The notes under the pieces were generated by a model. It saw only the letters and a program-made list of their open reading frames with translations, had not been told where the DNA came from and did not search any database. A program made the translations under genes and the position numbers. From Streptomyces sp. TRM64462 (GTDB lineage: Bacteria > Actinomycetota > Actinomycetes > Streptomycetales > Streptomycetaceae), in contig NZ_JABWDV010000344.1 in NCBI RefSeq assembly GCF_013362995.1, forward strand, positions 1 through 64,000: a stretch of DNA of 64,000 nucleotides, in the 5' to 3' direction. Position 1 is the stretch's first letter; the number at the start of each line of letters is the position of its first letter. Shown one piece after another: positions 21,301-30,676 of this stretch.

Positions 21301-21907
21301 TCACCACCGGATCCAGCGCCTGGTGGATCTCCTCGCCGATCGACCGGAAGAACGTGATCGGGCCACCGTACGGATCATTCACCTCGTCCGCCTCCGGGCT
21401 CGGCGCCAGGAGCCAGCCGCGCAGCGCCGCCGCCGCGTGGACCAGGGCGTGGGCGCGGGCCACCACACCGTCGGCCCGGGGATCCGGGAGGGTGGTGGGG
21501 TCTATGGCGCGGACCAGGCGGGTGAACTCCTTCAGGGTGAAGGTGCGCAGGCCCGCGCTGTGGCCCATGGAGATGACCTGGGCGCGGTGGTCGCGGGTCG
21601 CCGTGAGGACCAGGTCGGCGCGGATGACGTGCTCGTCGATCAGCTCGCGGCCCACGAAGCCGCCGGCGTCGGCGCCGAAGTCGGCGAGGACCGTCTCGGC
21701 GTTGGCCTCCATGGGGGCGCCCTCGTGGCCCCACGTGCCGGCGCTCTCCACGACCAGCCCGGCGCCCAGCGGATCGCCCAGGCGGTCGCACAGGGCATGC
21801 CGGGTCAGCCGCTCGGTGATCGGCGAGCGGCACACGTTGCCGGTGCTGACGTGGAGGATGCGGAAGGTGCGCTCCCTGCCTATGCCACGCCCCTCAGGGG
21901 CGGTCAA
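21269..21907 (-). CDS. Low-molecular-weight protein-tyrosine-phosphatase family protein lacking the catalytic cysteine
   Basis: 212 residues from TTG 21907, which overlaps the tsaC stop (TTGA) with GAGGTG upstream. The P-loop reads HVSTGNVCRSPITE: the second cysteine, arginine and serine of the family motif CxGNxCRS are present, but the first residue, the nucleophilic cysteine, is serine (codon AGC). The general-acid region DP (IDPTTLPDP) and the DPYGGPITFF segment with aspartate match the family. Without the nucleophile, normal phosphatase or arsenate reductase activity is not expected. A binding or regulatory (pseudo-phosphatase) role is inferred. It is translationally coupled to tsaC. Confidence 0.8.
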   Translation of the reverse strand: MTAPEGRGIGRERTFRILHVSTGNVCRSPITERLTRHALCDRLGDPLGAGLVVESAGTWGHEGAPMEANAETVLADFGADAGGFVGRELIDEHVIRADLVLTATRDHRAQVISMGHSAGLRTFTLKEFTRLVRAIDPTTLPDPRADGVVARAHALVHAAAALRGWLLAPSPEADEVNDPYGGPITFFRSIGEEIHQALDPVVTALTGVAARR

Positions 21908-22551
21908 TTCGCCACCTCGAGGTCAGGTACGACCTTGCGGAGCTCCTCCACCGACACCGCCCCCGCACGGAGGAGGAGCGGGACCTCGCGGGTGACGTCG
22001 ACGATCGACGAGGGGACGATGCCCGGCGTCGGGCCGCCGTCCAGGTAGACGGACACGGAGTCGCCCAGCATGCCCTGCGCGGCGTCGCAGTCCTCGGGCG
22101 CCGGGTGGCCGGTCAGGTTCGCGGACGACACCGCCATGGGGCCGACGTCCGTGAGCAGCTCGATGGCCACGGGGTGCAGCGGCATGCGGATCGCGACGGT
22201 GCCGCGGGTGTCGCCCAGGTCCCACTGCAGGGACGGCTGGTGCTTGGCGACCAGCGTCAGCGCGCCCGGCCAGAAGGCGTCGACGAGCTCCCACGCCTGC
22301 TCGGAGAAGTCCGTGACCAGGCCGTGCAGGGTGTTGGGCGAGCCGATGAGGACGGGCGTCGGCATGTTGCGGCCGCGCCCCTTGGCCTCCAGCAGGTCCG
22401 CGACCGCCTCCGCGCTGAAGGCGTCGGCGCCGATGCCGTAGACGGTGTCCGTCGGCAGCACGACGAGTTCGCCGCGGCGGACGGCGGACGCTGCCTCGCG
22501 CAGGCCCGTCGTGCGGTCGGTCGCGTCGTTGCAGTCGTATCGCCGTGCCAT
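21904..22551 (-). CDS. tsaC: L-threonylcarbamoyladenylate synthase (Sua5/YciO/TsaC family)
   Basis: A 215-residue protein with the family's nucleotide/threonine-binding motifs: RGELVVLPTDTVYGIGADAF, KGRGRNMPTPVLIGSP, WPGALTLV and PMAVSSANLTGHPAP. It makes threonylcarbamoyl-AMP from Thr, bicarbonate and ATP, the first step of the universal tRNA t6A37 modification. The C-terminal SIVDVT segment is present, but no separate Sua5 domain follows. It lies just downstream of prmC, forming a translation-quality cluster with prmC, prfA and rpmE. Confidence 0.93.
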   Translation of the reverse strand: MARRYDCNDATDRTTGLREAASAVRRGELVVLPTDTVYGIGADAFSAEAVADLLEAKGRGRNMPTPVLIGSPNTLHGLVTDFSEQAWELVDAFWPGALTLVAKHQPSLQWDLGDTRGTVAIRMPLHPVAIELLTDVGPMAVSSANLTGHPAPEDCDAAQGMLGDSVSVYLDGGPTPGIVPSSIVDVTREVPLLLRAGAVSVEELRKVVPDLEVAN

Positions 22552-22585
22552 CAGCGGGCCTCCTCGTACACATACACATGCTGGG

Positions 22586-23467
22586 TCATGGCAGCGCCTT
22601 GCGGGCGGTCGCGAAGCGCGGCCGGTTGTTCAGATCGGGGTGGTCGGCGGCGTCAGCCCAGCCGGCCTCCTCGTTGAAGATCCACGGCACCTGGCCGCCC
22701 TGCGTGTCGGCGTGCTCGACGACGACGAGGCCGCCGGGGCGGAGCAGGCGGTGCGCGGTGCGCTCGATGCCGCGGATCACATCGAGGCCGTCCTCACCGG
22801 AGAACAACGCCATCTCCGGGTCGTGGTCGCGGGCCTCGGGCGCGACGTACTCCCACTCGGTGAGCGGGATGTACGGCGGGTTGGAGATGACCAGGTCGAC
22901 CTGGCCGTCCAGCTCGGGCAGGGCGGTCAGGGCGTCGCCGTGGTGGACGGTGACCCTCGTGCCCTCGGCGTTCTTGCGCGTCCACCGCAGGGCGTCATCG
23001 GACAGCTCCACGGCGTGCACGCGGGAGCGCGGCACCTCCTGGGCCATGGCGAGGGCGATCGCGCCGGAGCCCGAGCACAGGTCGACGACGACCGGCTCGA
23101 CGACGTCCATGGCCCGTACGGCGTCTATCGCCCACCCGACGACCGACTCGGTCTCGGGACGGGGCACGAAAACGCCCGGGCCCACCTGGAGCTCCAGGTA
23201 GCGGAAGAACGCCCGCCCGGTGATGTGCTGGAGCGGCTCACGCGCCTCGCGGCGGGCGACGGCCTCCCAGTAGCGGGCGTCGAAGTCGGCGTCCTTGACG
23301 TGGTGCAGTTCCCCCCGCTTGACGCCGTGGACGAACGCGGCGAGCTCCTCCGCGTCGAAGCGCGGTGACGGCACGCCGGCGTCGGCAAGCCGCTGGGTGG
23401 CCTGGGCCACCTCGGCGAGCAGCACGCTCCGGGGGTTTGGGGGTCGCCCCCCATCAAATTGCTGCAC
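22586..23467 (-). CDS. prmC: Release factor glutamine N5-methyltransferase
   Basis: 293 residues from GTG 23467, whose GGAGGA sits five bases upstream. The N-terminal helical domain binds the release factor. The methyltransferase domain has the SAM motif VVDLCSGSGAIALAMA and the catalytic SNPPYIP. It methylates the glutamine of the GGQ loop in RF1/RF2, and the gene lies next to prfA, its substrate. The first ~14 residues (QQFDGGRPPNPRS) are encoded by a G/C-run repeat (23429-23453) wedged between the ribosome binding site and the conserved LLAEVAQATQRLADAG start. They are probably not ancestral. A longer frame reaching into prfA is rejected. Confidence 0.93.
   Translation of the reverse strand: MQQFDGGRPPNPRSVLLAEVAQATQRLADAGVPSPRFDAEELAAFVHGVKRGELHHVKDADFDARYWEAVARREAREPLQHITGRAFFRYLELQVGPGVFVPRPETESVVGWAIDAVRAMDVVEPVVVDLCSGSGAIALAMAQEVPRSRVHAVELSDDALRWTRKNAEGTRVTVHHGDALTALPELDGQVDLVISNPPYIPLTEWEYVAPEARDHDPEMALFSGEDGLDVIRGIERTAHRLLRPGGLVVVEHADTQGGQVPWIFNEEAGWADAADHPDLNNRPRFATARKALP
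23429..23453. repeat. G/C-run repeat inside the 5' end of prmC
   Basis: CCGGGGGTTTGGGGGTCG followed by CCCCCCATC matches the style of the intergenic repeats near 10000 and 14099. It lies between the prmC start codon and the conserved part of the protein, in frame. Confidence 0.55.
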
Positions 23468-23498
23468 GTCGGTCCTCCGGGCTGAGCGAGCGGGCTTT

Positions 23499-23530
23499 CG
23501 GTGACGCGGCCACGCGGTGACGCGGCCACG
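23499..23530. repeat. Perfect 16-bp tandem repeat between prfA and prmC
   Basis: CGGTGACGCGGCCACG occurs twice head to tail, and a third copy starts (CGGT) before diverging. It fills most of the 73-base gap after the prfA stop. Confidence 0.8.
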
Positions 23531-23540
23531 CGGTTCGCGG

Positions 23541-24617
23541 TTAGGCGGCGGAGAGCTTCGCGGCGGCGTCGGCGTCGACGCAGGCCTGGATGACCGCGTC
23601 GAGCTCGCCGTCGAGCACCTGGTCCAGGTTGTACGCCTTGAAGCCGACGCGGTGGTCCGAGATCCGGTTCTCCGGGTAGTTGTACGTCCGGATCTTCTCG
23701 GAGCGGTCGACCGTGCGGACCTGGCTGCGGCGGGCGTCCGCGGCCTCCTTCTCGGCCTCCTCCTGCGCGGCGGCGAGCAGCCGGGAGCGGAGGATGCGCA
23801 TGGCCTGCTCCTTGTTCTGGAGCTGGCTCTTCTCGTTCTGGCAGGAGGCGACGACACCGGTCGGCAGGTGCGTGATGCGGACGGCCGAGTCGGTGGTGTT
23901 GACGGACTGGCCGCCGGGGCCCGAGGACCGGTACACGTCGATGCGCAGATCGTTCGGGTTGATCTCGACGTCGATCTCCTCGGCCTCGGGCGTGACGAGC
24001 ACACCGGCGGCCGAGGTGTGGATGCGGCCCTGCGACTCGGTGGCGGGCACGCGCTGCACGCGGTGCACCCCGCCCTCGTACTTCAGCCGCGCCCAGACGC
24101 CCTGGCCGGGCTCGGTGGCGCCGTTGCCGCCCTTGGTCTTCACGGCGACCTGGACGTCCTTGTAGCCGCCCAGCTCGGACTCGGTGGCGTCGATGATCTC
24201 GGTCTTCCAGCCGACGCGCTCGGCGTACCGCAGGTACATCCGCAGAAGATCGCCGGCGAACAGGGCGGACTCGTCGCCGCCCGCGCCCGCCTTGATCTCC
24301 AGGATGACGTCCTTGTCGTCGCTCGGGTCGCGCGGGACGAGCAGCAGCCGCAGCTTGTCGGTGAGCTCCTCGCGGCGCACCTCCAGCTCCTTCACCTCGG
24401 CGATGAAGTCGGGGTCGTCGGCGGCGAACTCACGGGCGGTCTCGATGTCGTCGCCGGTCTGCTTCCAGGAGCGGTACGTGGCGACGATCGGGGTCAGCTC
24501 GGCATAGCGCTTGTTGAGCTTGCGCGCGTTCGCCTGATCGGCGTGGACCGAAGGGTCGGCGAGCTTCTTCTCGAGATCGGCGTGTTCGCCGACCAGTTCC
24601 TCGACCGCCTCGAACAT
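23541..24617 (-). CDS. prfA: Peptide chain release factor 1
   Basis: 358 residues from the ATG at 24617 (CAGGAG upstream), the normal RF1 length. The codon-recognition tripeptide PAT ([14 protein letters not shown]) is that of RF1 and not RF2, so it reads UAA and UAG. The catalytic GGQ is in [22 protein letters not shown]. It is transcribed after rpmE, from which it is separated by an intrinsic terminator, and before prmC. Confidence 0.97.
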   Translation of the reverse strand: MFEAVEELVGEHADLEKKLADPSVHADQANARKLNKRYAELTPIVATYRSWKQTGDDIETAREFAADDPDFIAEVKELEVRREELTDKLRLLLVPRDPSDDKDVILEIKAGAGGDESALFAGDLLRMYLRYAERVGWKTEIIDATESELGGYKDVQVAVKTKGGNGATEPGQGVWARLKYEGGVHRVQRVPATESQGRIHTSAAGVLVTPEAEEIDVEINPNDLRIDVYRSSGPGGQSVNTTDSAVRITHLPTGVVASCQNEKSQLQNKEQAMRILRSRLLAAAQEEAEKEAADARRSQVRTVDRSEKIRTYNYPENRISDHRVGFKAYNLDQVLDGELDAVIQACVDADAAAKLSAA

Positions 24618-24665
24618 CGGGGGCTCCTGTTTTCCGAACGACAAAGGGGCTGCTGCGGGAGACGA

Positions 24666-24713
24666 CCAAAAAGCCGGTCCCGGCCGCTCCCGTCGGGGCG
24701 GCCGGAGACCGGC
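24666..24713 (-). terminator. Intrinsic terminator with U run after rpmE
   Basis: On the minus strand the stem GCCGGTCTCCGGCCGC pairs with GCGGCCGGGACCGGC around CCCGACGGGA, followed directly by TTTTTGG. This is a textbook rho-independent terminator, uncommon in Streptomyces, 12 bases after the rpmE stop. It implies that rpmE is mostly monocistronic with limited read-through into prfA. Confidence 0.85.
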
Positions 24714-24724
24714 GGAACGGCTCG

Positions 24725-24949
24725 CTACTTCTTGGCGGAGCCGGCAGCCTTGCCGAAGCGGGCCTCGAAGCGGGCCACACGGCCACCGGTGTCGAGGATC
24801 TTCTGCTTGCCCGTGTAGAACGGGTGGCACTCGGAGCAGACCTCGGCGCGGATGGTGCCGGCCTCGATCGTGCTGCGGGTGGTGAACGACGCGCCACAGG
24901 TGCAGCTGACCTGCGTCTCGACGTACTCGGGGTGGATGTCGCGCTTCAA
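24725..24949 (-). CDS. rpmE: 50S ribosomal protein bL31 (zinc-binding form)
   Basis: 74 residues from TTG 24949 behind TAGGAG; the family start is [11 protein letters not shown]. Cysteines CTCG and CSECH form the zinc ribbon, so this is the C+ (zinc) paralogue, the form displaced by a zinc-free copy under Zur control in zinc shortage. The long frame covering it is a shadow. Confidence 0.95.
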   Translation of the reverse strand: MKRDIHPEYVETQVSCTCGASFTTRSTIEAGTIRAEVCSECHPFYTGKQKILDTGGRVARFEARFGKAAGSAKK

Positions 24950-25097
24950 GGTGTCTCCTAGGTTCGGGAGGGCGCCGGGTCGCACGCGCGGGATGCGGGT
25001 GCGTGAACCGGGGCCGACGTACCAGTCTGCCAGGACCGGCCGTATCTCCCAAAACCGGGGTGGGGCCGGAAGTATTCCGGCGACTTCACGACGTACT

Positions 25098-25130
25098 TCA
25101 CGTCTTGCCTCACGTCTTGCCTCACGTCTT
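25098..25130. repeat. 12-bp tandem repeat just after the LCP gene
   Basis: Period 12, about 2.7 copies of CACGTCTTGCCT, immediately downstream (minus strand) of the stop at 25132. GTCGTGAAGT also recurs on either side. It looks like replication slippage; no hairpin forms. Confidence 0.7.
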
Positions 25131-25131
25131 A

Positions 25132-26226
25132 TTACTTCACGACGCCGTCCGCCTTGCCCGTGGCGGTGTCCTCGACGGCGGACGCGGGGATCGGCTGGTC
25201 CTGGCGGAGGGCCGTCCACACCTGCTGGGCCTTGAGGTCGACCGGCACGACACGGTTGGGGTCGGTCCTGTCGTACACGACCGGCAGCGTGATCATGTGG
25301 ATGTCGTCGGCGCCGAGGTCGGCGAGGCCGGCGCCGAAGTCCGCGAGCTCCTTGACGGTGTCGAGCTCGGAGTCCGGCCGGATGGCCTTGGTGGCGGCGT
25401 CCGCGAGGCCCCACAGCTTGCCGGGGCTGGTGAAGACGCCGACCCGCTTGACCTGCTCCATGAGCGCCTTGACGAACGCCTGCTGGAGCTGGATGCGGCC
25501 GAGGTCGCTGCCCTCGCCGACACCCTTGCGGGTACGGACCAGGCCGAGGGCCTGCTCGCCGTCGAGGGTGTGGGTGCCCGCCGGGAGGTCGAGGTGGCTG
25601 CTCTTGTCCTTGATCGCCCGGGTGGTGGTGACCTGTACGCCGCCGAGCTCGTCGATGAGCTTCTTGAAGCCCGTGAAGTCGACCTCGATGTAGTGGTCCA
25701 TGCGGATGCCGGACATCTGCTCGACGGTCTTCACGGCGCACGCGGGGCCGCCGACCTCGTACGCGGTGTTGAACATCGCCCGGTACGCGGCGGGCACGGT
25801 CGTGCCGTCGGCGGCGGTGCACTCGGGCCGGGTGATCAGGGTGTCGCGCGGGACGGAGACGACGCTGGCCTTCTTGTGGCCCTCGTAGACGTGGACGATC
25901 ATCGCCGTGTCGGAGCGGGCGACGCCCTCGTCGCGGCCGTAGGCGGAGTTGTCCCCGGACCGGGAGTCGGAGCCGAGGACCAGGATGTCCATGGAGCCGT
26001 TGTCGATGTCGCGCGGGCGGTTGTCGCCGAGCTGCGTGTTGATGTCGACGGTCTCGATGTTGCCGTTGAGCTGGACGTAGGCGGCCCCGAGGGCGCCGCC
26101 GCCGGCGACCAGCAGCCCGATCGCGGTCCAGGCGGCGGCGTTCAGCCCCCCGCGGCCCTTCGCGGGCTCCTTGCGCCGGCGCCCGCCGCCGCGTATTCGG
26201 CCGCCGCCGTTGTCCTGCTCGCCCAT
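25132..26226 (-). CDS. LytR-CpsA-Psr (LCP) family cell-wall glycopolymer ligase
   Basis: 364 residues from the ATG at 26226 behind GAGGAG. It has a basic cytoplasmic N-terminus (residues 1-28) and a single transmembrane helix (~30-52, [20 protein letters not shown]). An extracellular LCP domain follows with the conserved [37 protein letters not shown] and GLVRTRKG arginine motif that binds pyrophosphate lipid. It attaches undecaprenyl-linked polymers such as teichoic or teichuronic acids to peptidoglycan. Two cysteines in the domain (PECTA and PACAV) may form a disulphide. There is no operon partner, but the WecA-like gene in the same block makes suitable substrates. Confidence 0.93.
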   Translation of the reverse strand: MGEQDNGGGRIRGGGRRRKEPAKGRGGLNAAAWTAIGLLVAGGGALGAAYVQLNGNIETVDINTQLGDNRPRDIDNGSMDILVLGSDSRSGDNSAYGRDEGVARSDTAMIVHVYEGHKKASVVSVPRDTLITRPECTAADGTTVPAAYRAMFNTAYEVGGPACAVKTVEQMSGIRMDHYIEVDFTGFKKLIDELGGVQVTTTRAIKDKSSHLDLPAGTHTLDGEQALGLVRTRKGVGEGSDLGRIQLQQAFVKALMEQVKRVGVFTSPGKLWGLADAATKAIRPDSELDTVKELADFGAGLADLGADDIHMITLPVVYDRTDPNRVVPVDLKAQQVWTALRQDQPIPASAVEDTATGKADGVVK

Positions 26227-26352
26227 GGTCTCCTCGTTCCCGCTGCTGCCCCGCCGCCCGTCCCCCTGCCCGTACGGCATCTCAGACGGTGAGCGGTGGG
26301 AAAGGGTTGCACGGAAGCCTGAGAAGTCCCTGAGAGAAGCGTGTGCACGGGT

Positions 26353-26391
26353 ACGCCCCGCTGTGCGCCGTTACGCGGCACAGCGGGGCGT
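26353..26391 (-). terminator. Hairpin terminator after the protease gene
   Basis: A 14-bp perfect stem ACGCCCCGCTGTGC / GCACAGCGGGGCGT with an 11-base loop, 35 bases past the stop at 26426 and upstream of the LCP gene. Confidence 0.85.
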
Positions 26392-26425
26392 GAGGGCCTG
26401 GCCTCGGTGCGAGGCGCGGCGGGCG

Positions 26426-28234
26426 TCAGCCGAACAGGCTGTACGCCTGCCAGCCGGTGCCGAAGGCCACGCGGGACTTGAAGCGGCCGTTTCCGTCACC
26501 CGGGTACAGCCAGAGCGCGCCGGCCTTGTCGCGGGTCAGGACGTCGGCGACGCCGTCGGTGTTGACGTCGCCGGTGGTGACGATGGCGTTCATGTAGCCG
26601 AAGGCGCCGACCAGGACGGGGTGGTCGAAGACGCGGGAGCTGGTGGCGCCCATGCCCTTGTACAGGAACGTCCGGCCGTCCGCGTAGCGGGCGAAGATGT
26701 CGGCGTTGCCGTCGTGGGTGAAGTCGCCGTGGCCGCGCATCATCGTGAAGTTGCCCCAGCCGGTGCCGTTGGAAATCGGCGCCTGGAAGCCACCGTTGCC
26801 GCGGCCGGGGTACACGCGCATGGTGCCGGCCGAGTCGACGGCGATCATGTCGGGCAGCTCGTCCCCGGTGACGTCACCGGGGACCAGGATCTGCTTGTGG
26901 GTGCCCCACTTGACCGCCACCAGCTTGCTCTGCCACTCGCCGAGCGACGGGACGAAGTGGTCCCAGTACACATCGCCGTTGCTGACGCGGTACAGGATGT
27001 CCTGGTTGTCGTCGCGGTCCAGGTCGGCCTGCACTGCGAGCGTGACGCCGCCGAAGGAACCGAGGTTCTGGGTGCGGGCGAACGAGGTGACCCTGGACGT
27101 CCAGCCGAACAGGGTGTTGTCGGACGTACGGCGAGCCAGCAGGTCTGCGGTGTGGTCGTTGTTCCAGTTGGTGTCGTCGACGCGGGACTGGATGTGCGCG
27201 GAGTAGGTGGAGACCTTCGCGTACACGCCGTACTTGCCGGCGGCGGAGCAGTCCTCGTCGCCCCAGGAGACGATGCCCACGAGCTTCCCCTGGACCACGA
27301 GCGGGCCGCCGGAGTCGCCGTTGCAGGTGGTCTCGGACGTGGCGTCGTCACCGGTCGGCGGGGCGCCCGCGCACAGCATGCTGCCGGCGATGAAGCCGTC
27401 CGGGTACGCCGTCGCGCAGTCGGCGTCCGAGACAATGTCCGCGTCCGCGACCTTCAGCGTCTGGGAGGCGCTGTCGGGGTTGGTGGAGCTGGTGCGGCCC
27501 CAGCCGTACACCTTGCCGTCCAGGCCCGGCTGGTACAGCGCGGAGTCCGTCGGCTGGGCGAGCGGCAGCGTCTTCACGCTGACGGGCGAGGTCAGCGTGA
27601 GAACGGCCACATCGTTGTTGACGGTGTACGGGCTGTACTGCGGGTGGTTCCACTGGCGGTAGGCGCCGCGCGCCTCGCCGCCGTGGTAGTCGAGGCTTCC
27701 GTCGGCATTCGTGGTGGGCAGCTGGTCCGTACCGACGACCACCGTACCGGTCTCGTACCAGCGGATGCCCTTGACGCAGTGCGCCGCGGTGGCGACCTTC
27801 GTCGGGGCGATCACGACACCGCCGCAGAAGTAGCCCGCGCCCGAGCTGTCGCGGAAGTAGAGCTGTGCCATCCACGGGGCGGACGAGATGGTGGTCTCCT
27901 GTCCGCCGATGATGCGGGCGGCGGGCGCGCTGGTGGTACCGCTCTCGGTGGTGTCCTCGGCGGTGTTCTCGGCAGCGCTGTCCGGCTGCTTGACCAGGCT
28001 GCGCTTGCTGACGGCGTCGCCCTCCATCGCGGCGATGACGCGCTTGCGGAGCTCGCTCTGCGACGGCTCCGTCAGCTTCTGCGGTGCGGCGCTGACGCGG
28101 GCGCCGGCGGCCTCTGCGGACTGCGTTGCGGTGAGCGTGATGCCCACACCAAGCAGTGCGACCGCCGTGGCCACGGCCGGGAGCGCGAGCTTCATCCTGC
28201 GCTTGTGCCGGCCACCACGGGTGCGTTCCTGCAC
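26426..28234 (-). CDS. Secreted trypsin-like serine protease with C-terminal VCBS/FG-GAP repeats
   Basis: 602 residues from GTG 28234 (GAGGGG upstream). The signal peptide has a KRR basic region and cleavage near QSAEAAG, residue ~43. A propeptide of about 60 residues ends before RIIGGQET, the trypsin-type activation site. The catalytic triad is visible: His152 (TAAHC), Asp208 (NNDVAVL) and Ser308 (GDSGGP). From residue ~350 on there are several FG-GAP/VCBS repeats with calcium-binding DxDxDG-like loops (DLDRDDNQD, DVTGDELPD, DFTHDGNAD, DVNTDGVAD). It is an extracellular endoprotease whose beta-propeller-like tail probably binds a substrate or matrix. It has its own terminator, and an 11-bp hairpin precedes it. 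Confidence 0.93.
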   Translation of the reverse strand: MQERTRGGRHKRRMKLALPAVATAVALLGVGITLTATQSAEAAGARVSAAPQKLTEPSQSELRKRVIAAMEGDAVSKRSLVKQPDSAAENTAEDTTESGTTSAPAARIIGGQETTISSAPWMAQLYFRDSSGAGYFCGGVVIAPTKVATAAHCVKGIRWYETGTVVVGTDQLPTTNADGSLDYHGGEARGAYRQWNHPQYSPYTVNNDVAVLTLTSPVSVKTLPLAQPTDSALYQPGLDGKVYGWGRTSSTNPDSASQTLKVADADIVSDADCATAYPDGFIAGSMLCAGAPPTGDDATSETTCNGDSGGPLVVQGKLVGIVSWGDEDCSAAGKYGVYAKVSTYSAHIQSRVDDTNWNNDHTADLLARRTSDNTLFGWTSRVTSFARTQNLGSFGGVTLAVQADLDRDDNQDILYRVSNGDVYWDHFVPSLGEWQSKLVAVKWGTHKQILVPGDVTGDELPDMIAVDSAGTMRVYPGRGNGGFQAPISNGTGWGNFTMMRGHGDFTHDGNADIFARYADGRTFLYKGMGATSSRVFDHPVLVGAFGYMNAIVTTGDVNTDGVADVLTRDKAGALWLYPGDGNGRFKSRVAFGTGWQAYSLFG

Positions 28235-28255
28235 TCGTATACCCCTCGGAATTGA

Positions 28256-28281
28256 CCGGTGGGGCGCGACCGCCCCACCGG
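28256..28281 (-). promoter_or_regulatory. Hairpin in the protease leader
   Basis: A perfect 11-bp stem CCGGTGGGGCG-CGAC-CGCCCCACCGG located 22-47 bases upstream of the protease GTG. A related GCGGTGGGGC sequence follows at about 28294. It may be an attenuator, an operator or mRNA protection; the position argues against a plain terminator for rho, which already has one. Confidence 0.45.
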
Positions 28282-28468
28282 AAGACTCATGTCGCGGTGG
28301 GGCACAACAGATCTACGGCAGCACAGATGACGGGCTCCGCCCGGATGAGTGTGCGCGGTGGATTTCCCCCCCACCTGAATGGAGAGGATGCTACGCCCGT
28401 CAACCCGCGATTGACCAGCGGCGTATGGGGTGCGGGGAACCCGTGTGCTCACGCCGGAACGCCGCAAC

Positions 28469-28508
28469 GCCGACCGCCCCGTCACCGTGCGGTGGCGGGG
28501 CGGTCGGC
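28469..28508 (-). terminator. Hairpin terminator after rho
   Basis: An 18-bp stem with one G-U pair (GCCGACCGCCCCGTCACC / GGTGGCGGGGCGGTCGGC) and a GTGC loop, 33 bases after the rho stop. Confidence 0.88.
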
Positions 28509-28540
28509 GTGTGCGCTGCTGACGCTGCGTCAGACGGACG

Positions 28541-30676
28541 TCAGTCGTTGTTGCCGGCGGACGGCGTCGTCTTCTGGATCTGCAGCAGGAACTCGGCGTT
28601 CGACTTCGTCTGCTTCATCTTGTCGAGGAGCAGCTCGATCGCCTGCTGCTGGTCGAGCGCGTGCAGCACCCGGCGCAGCTTCCAGACGATGCCCAGCTCC
28701 TCGTTGCCGAGCAGGATCTCCTCCTTGCGGGTGCCGGACGCGTCGACGTCCACCGCGGGGAAGATGCGCTTGTCGGCGAGCTTCCGGTCGAGCTTGAGCT
28801 CCATGTTGCCGGTGCCCTTGAACTCCTCGAAGATCACCTCGTCCATGCGCGAGCCGGTGTCGACCAGCGCGGTGGCGAGGATGGTCAGCGAGCCGCCGTC
28901 CTCGATGTTCCGCGCGGCGCCGAAGAAGCGCTTCGGCGGGTACAGCGCGGTCGAGTCGACACCACCGGACAGGATGCGGCCGGAGGCGGGGGCGGCGAGG
29001 TTGTACGCGCGGCCCAGGCGGGTGATGGAGTCCAGCAGGACGACCACGTCGTGACCCAGCTCGACGAGGCGCTTGGCGCGCTCGATGGCCAGCTCGGCGA
29101 CCGTGGTGTGGTCCTCGGCGGGGCGGTCGAAGGTCGAGGAGATGACCTCGCCCTTGACCGACCGCTGCATGTCGGTGACCTCTTCAGGACGCTCGTCGAC
29201 GAGGACGACCATGAGGTGGCACTCGGGGTTGTTGTGCGTGATCGCGTTGGCGATCGCCTGCATGATCATGGTCTTGCCGGTCTTCGGCGGGGCCACGATC
29301 AGACCGCGCTGGCCCTTACCGATGGGCGAGACCAGGTCGATGATGCGGGTGGTCAGGACGCCCGGGTCCGTCTCCAGGCGGAGGCGGTCCTGCGGGTACA
29401 GCGGGGTGAGCTTGTTGAACTCGGGACGGCCGCGGCCGGAGTCGGCGGCCATGCCGTTGGCCGAGTCGAGGCGGACCAGCGCGTTGAACTTCTCGCGGCG
29501 CTCGCCCTCCTTCGGCTGGCGCACGGCACCCGTGATGTGGTCACCCTTGCGGAGCCCGTACTTGCGGACCTGGGCGAGCGACACGTACACGTCGTTCGGG
29601 CCGGGCAGGTAGCCGGACGTCCGGATGAACGCGTAGTTGTCGAGGATGTCCAGGATGCCCGCGACGGGGATCAGGACGTCGTCCTCGGAGAGCTGCGGCT
29701 CGCCGGCGCCGAACTCGTCGCGGCCGCGGCGGCCACGGCGGTCGCGGTAGCGGCCGCGGCGACCGCGCCGGCCGCCCTCGAAGTCGTCGTCGTCCTGCGG
29801 GCCGCCCTGGCCGCCCTGCGGGGCGCCCTGGCGCTGCTGGCGCTGGCCGCCGCCCTGCTGGTCGTCGCCCTTGCCGCGGTCGCGGCGGTCGCGCTGGCGG
29901 TCCCGGCGGTCGCGCTGGCGGTCCCGGCGGCCGCCCTCGGCGGTGTCGGCGCCGGCCTCGGCCTGGACCTGGCCCTGGCCCTGGCCCTGCGCCTGGCCGC
30001 CCTGGCCGTCGGTGCGGGGCTCGGTGCGGACGTCGGTGCGGGTCTCCGTACGGACGTCGGTGCGGGCCTCGGCCTCGGCGGCGGGGGCACCGGCGGCGGC
30101 GGTCGCGCGACGGCGGCGGCGCTCACCGACGGCGTCGTCGCTGACCGGCTGGCCGGGGATCTCGATTTGCTGCTGTGCGGCGGCCCTGTCGGCGGCCTTG
30201 TCGGCGCGCTCGGCCTGCTCGGCCTTCTCGGCCTTCTCCGCCTTCCGGTCCTTGGCGGTGGCGGTGGCGGCAGCGGTGCCGGCGGTCTCGGCGGCCCCCG
30301 CGCCCTCCGCGGCCTTGCCGGCGGCCTTGGCGGTGCCGGCCGCGCCCTCCTCGCCCGTACGGGTACGGGAGGTGGTGCGGCGCTTGGGCTTGGCCTCGGC
30401 GGCGGCGCCCGGGTCGGCGCTCTTGGCGGCGGTCGTACCGCCGCCGGCCTGCGCCTCCTTGATGACCTCGATCAGCTGGCTCTTGCGCATCCGCGCGGTG
30501 CCCCTGATGCCGAGGCCGGACGCGACCTGCTGCAGCTCGGCCAGGACCATGCCCTCGAGGCCGGTGCCGGAGCGGCGGCGCCGTGAGGTGGTGCCAGTGG
30601 CAGCACCTGCGGCGGGCGCGGAGGTGTCGACAGACTTGTCGGCAGTCACGCCCATCAGATCGGTGGTGTCGCTCAC
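28541..30676 (-). CDS. rho: Transcription termination factor Rho (long actinobacterial form)
   Basis: 711 residues from GTG 30676 (GGAAGGA upstream), compared with 419 in E. coli. The N-terminal helix bundle ([33 protein letters not shown], ~40-75) is followed by a ~250-residue insertion. The insertion is first Ala/Lys/Glu-rich, then Arg/Asp/Gly/Gln-rich with internal repeats ([38 protein letters not shown]). Then come the RNA-binding cold-shock-like domain ([20 protein letters not shown]) and the RecA-type motor with P-loop APPKTGKT (Lys468). The final residues match the Rho core. It unwinds RNA-DNA hybrids to end transcription, and the insertion is expected to add RNA affinity on high-GC transcripts. 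The gene follows thrB after 437 bases. Confidence 0.97.
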   Translation of the reverse strand: MSDTTDLMGVTADKSVDTSAPAAGAATGTTSRRRRSGTGLEGMVLAELQQVASGLGIRGTARMRKSQLIEVIKEAQAGGGTTAAKSADPGAAAEAKPKRRTTSRTRTGEEGAAGTAKAAGKAAEGAGAAETAGTAAATATAKDRKAEKAEKAEQAERADKAADRAAAQQQIEIPGQPVSDDAVGERRRRRATAAAGAPAAEAEARTDVRTETRTDVRTEPRTDGQGGQAQGQGQGQVQAEAGADTAEGGRRDRQRDRRDRQRDRRDRGKGDDQQGGGQRQQRQGAPQGGQGGPQDDDDFEGGRRGRRGRYRDRRGRRGRDEFGAGEPQLSEDDVLIPVAGILDILDNYAFIRTSGYLPGPNDVYVSLAQVRKYGLRKGDHITGAVRQPKEGERREKFNALVRLDSANGMAADSGRGRPEFNKLTPLYPQDRLRLETDPGVLTTRIIDLVSPIGKGQRGLIVAPPKTGKTMIMQAIANAITHNNPECHLMVVLVDERPEEVTDMQRSVKGEVISSTFDRPAEDHTTVAELAIERAKRLVELGHDVVVLLDSITRLGRAYNLAAPASGRILSGGVDSTALYPPKRFFGAARNIEDGGSLTILATALVDTGSRMDEVIFEEFKGTGNMELKLDRKLADKRIFPAVDVDASGTRKEEILLGNEELGIVWKLRRVLHALDQQQAIELLLDKMKQTKSNAEFLLQIQKTTPSAGNND

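Larger units (their letters stand above)
28235..28540. other. Gap between rho and the protease gene
   Basis: 306 bases with no gene. It holds the rho terminator (28469-28508), the protease leader hairpin (28256-28281) and presumably the protease promoter, which I cannot place with confidence. Confidence 0.6.
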
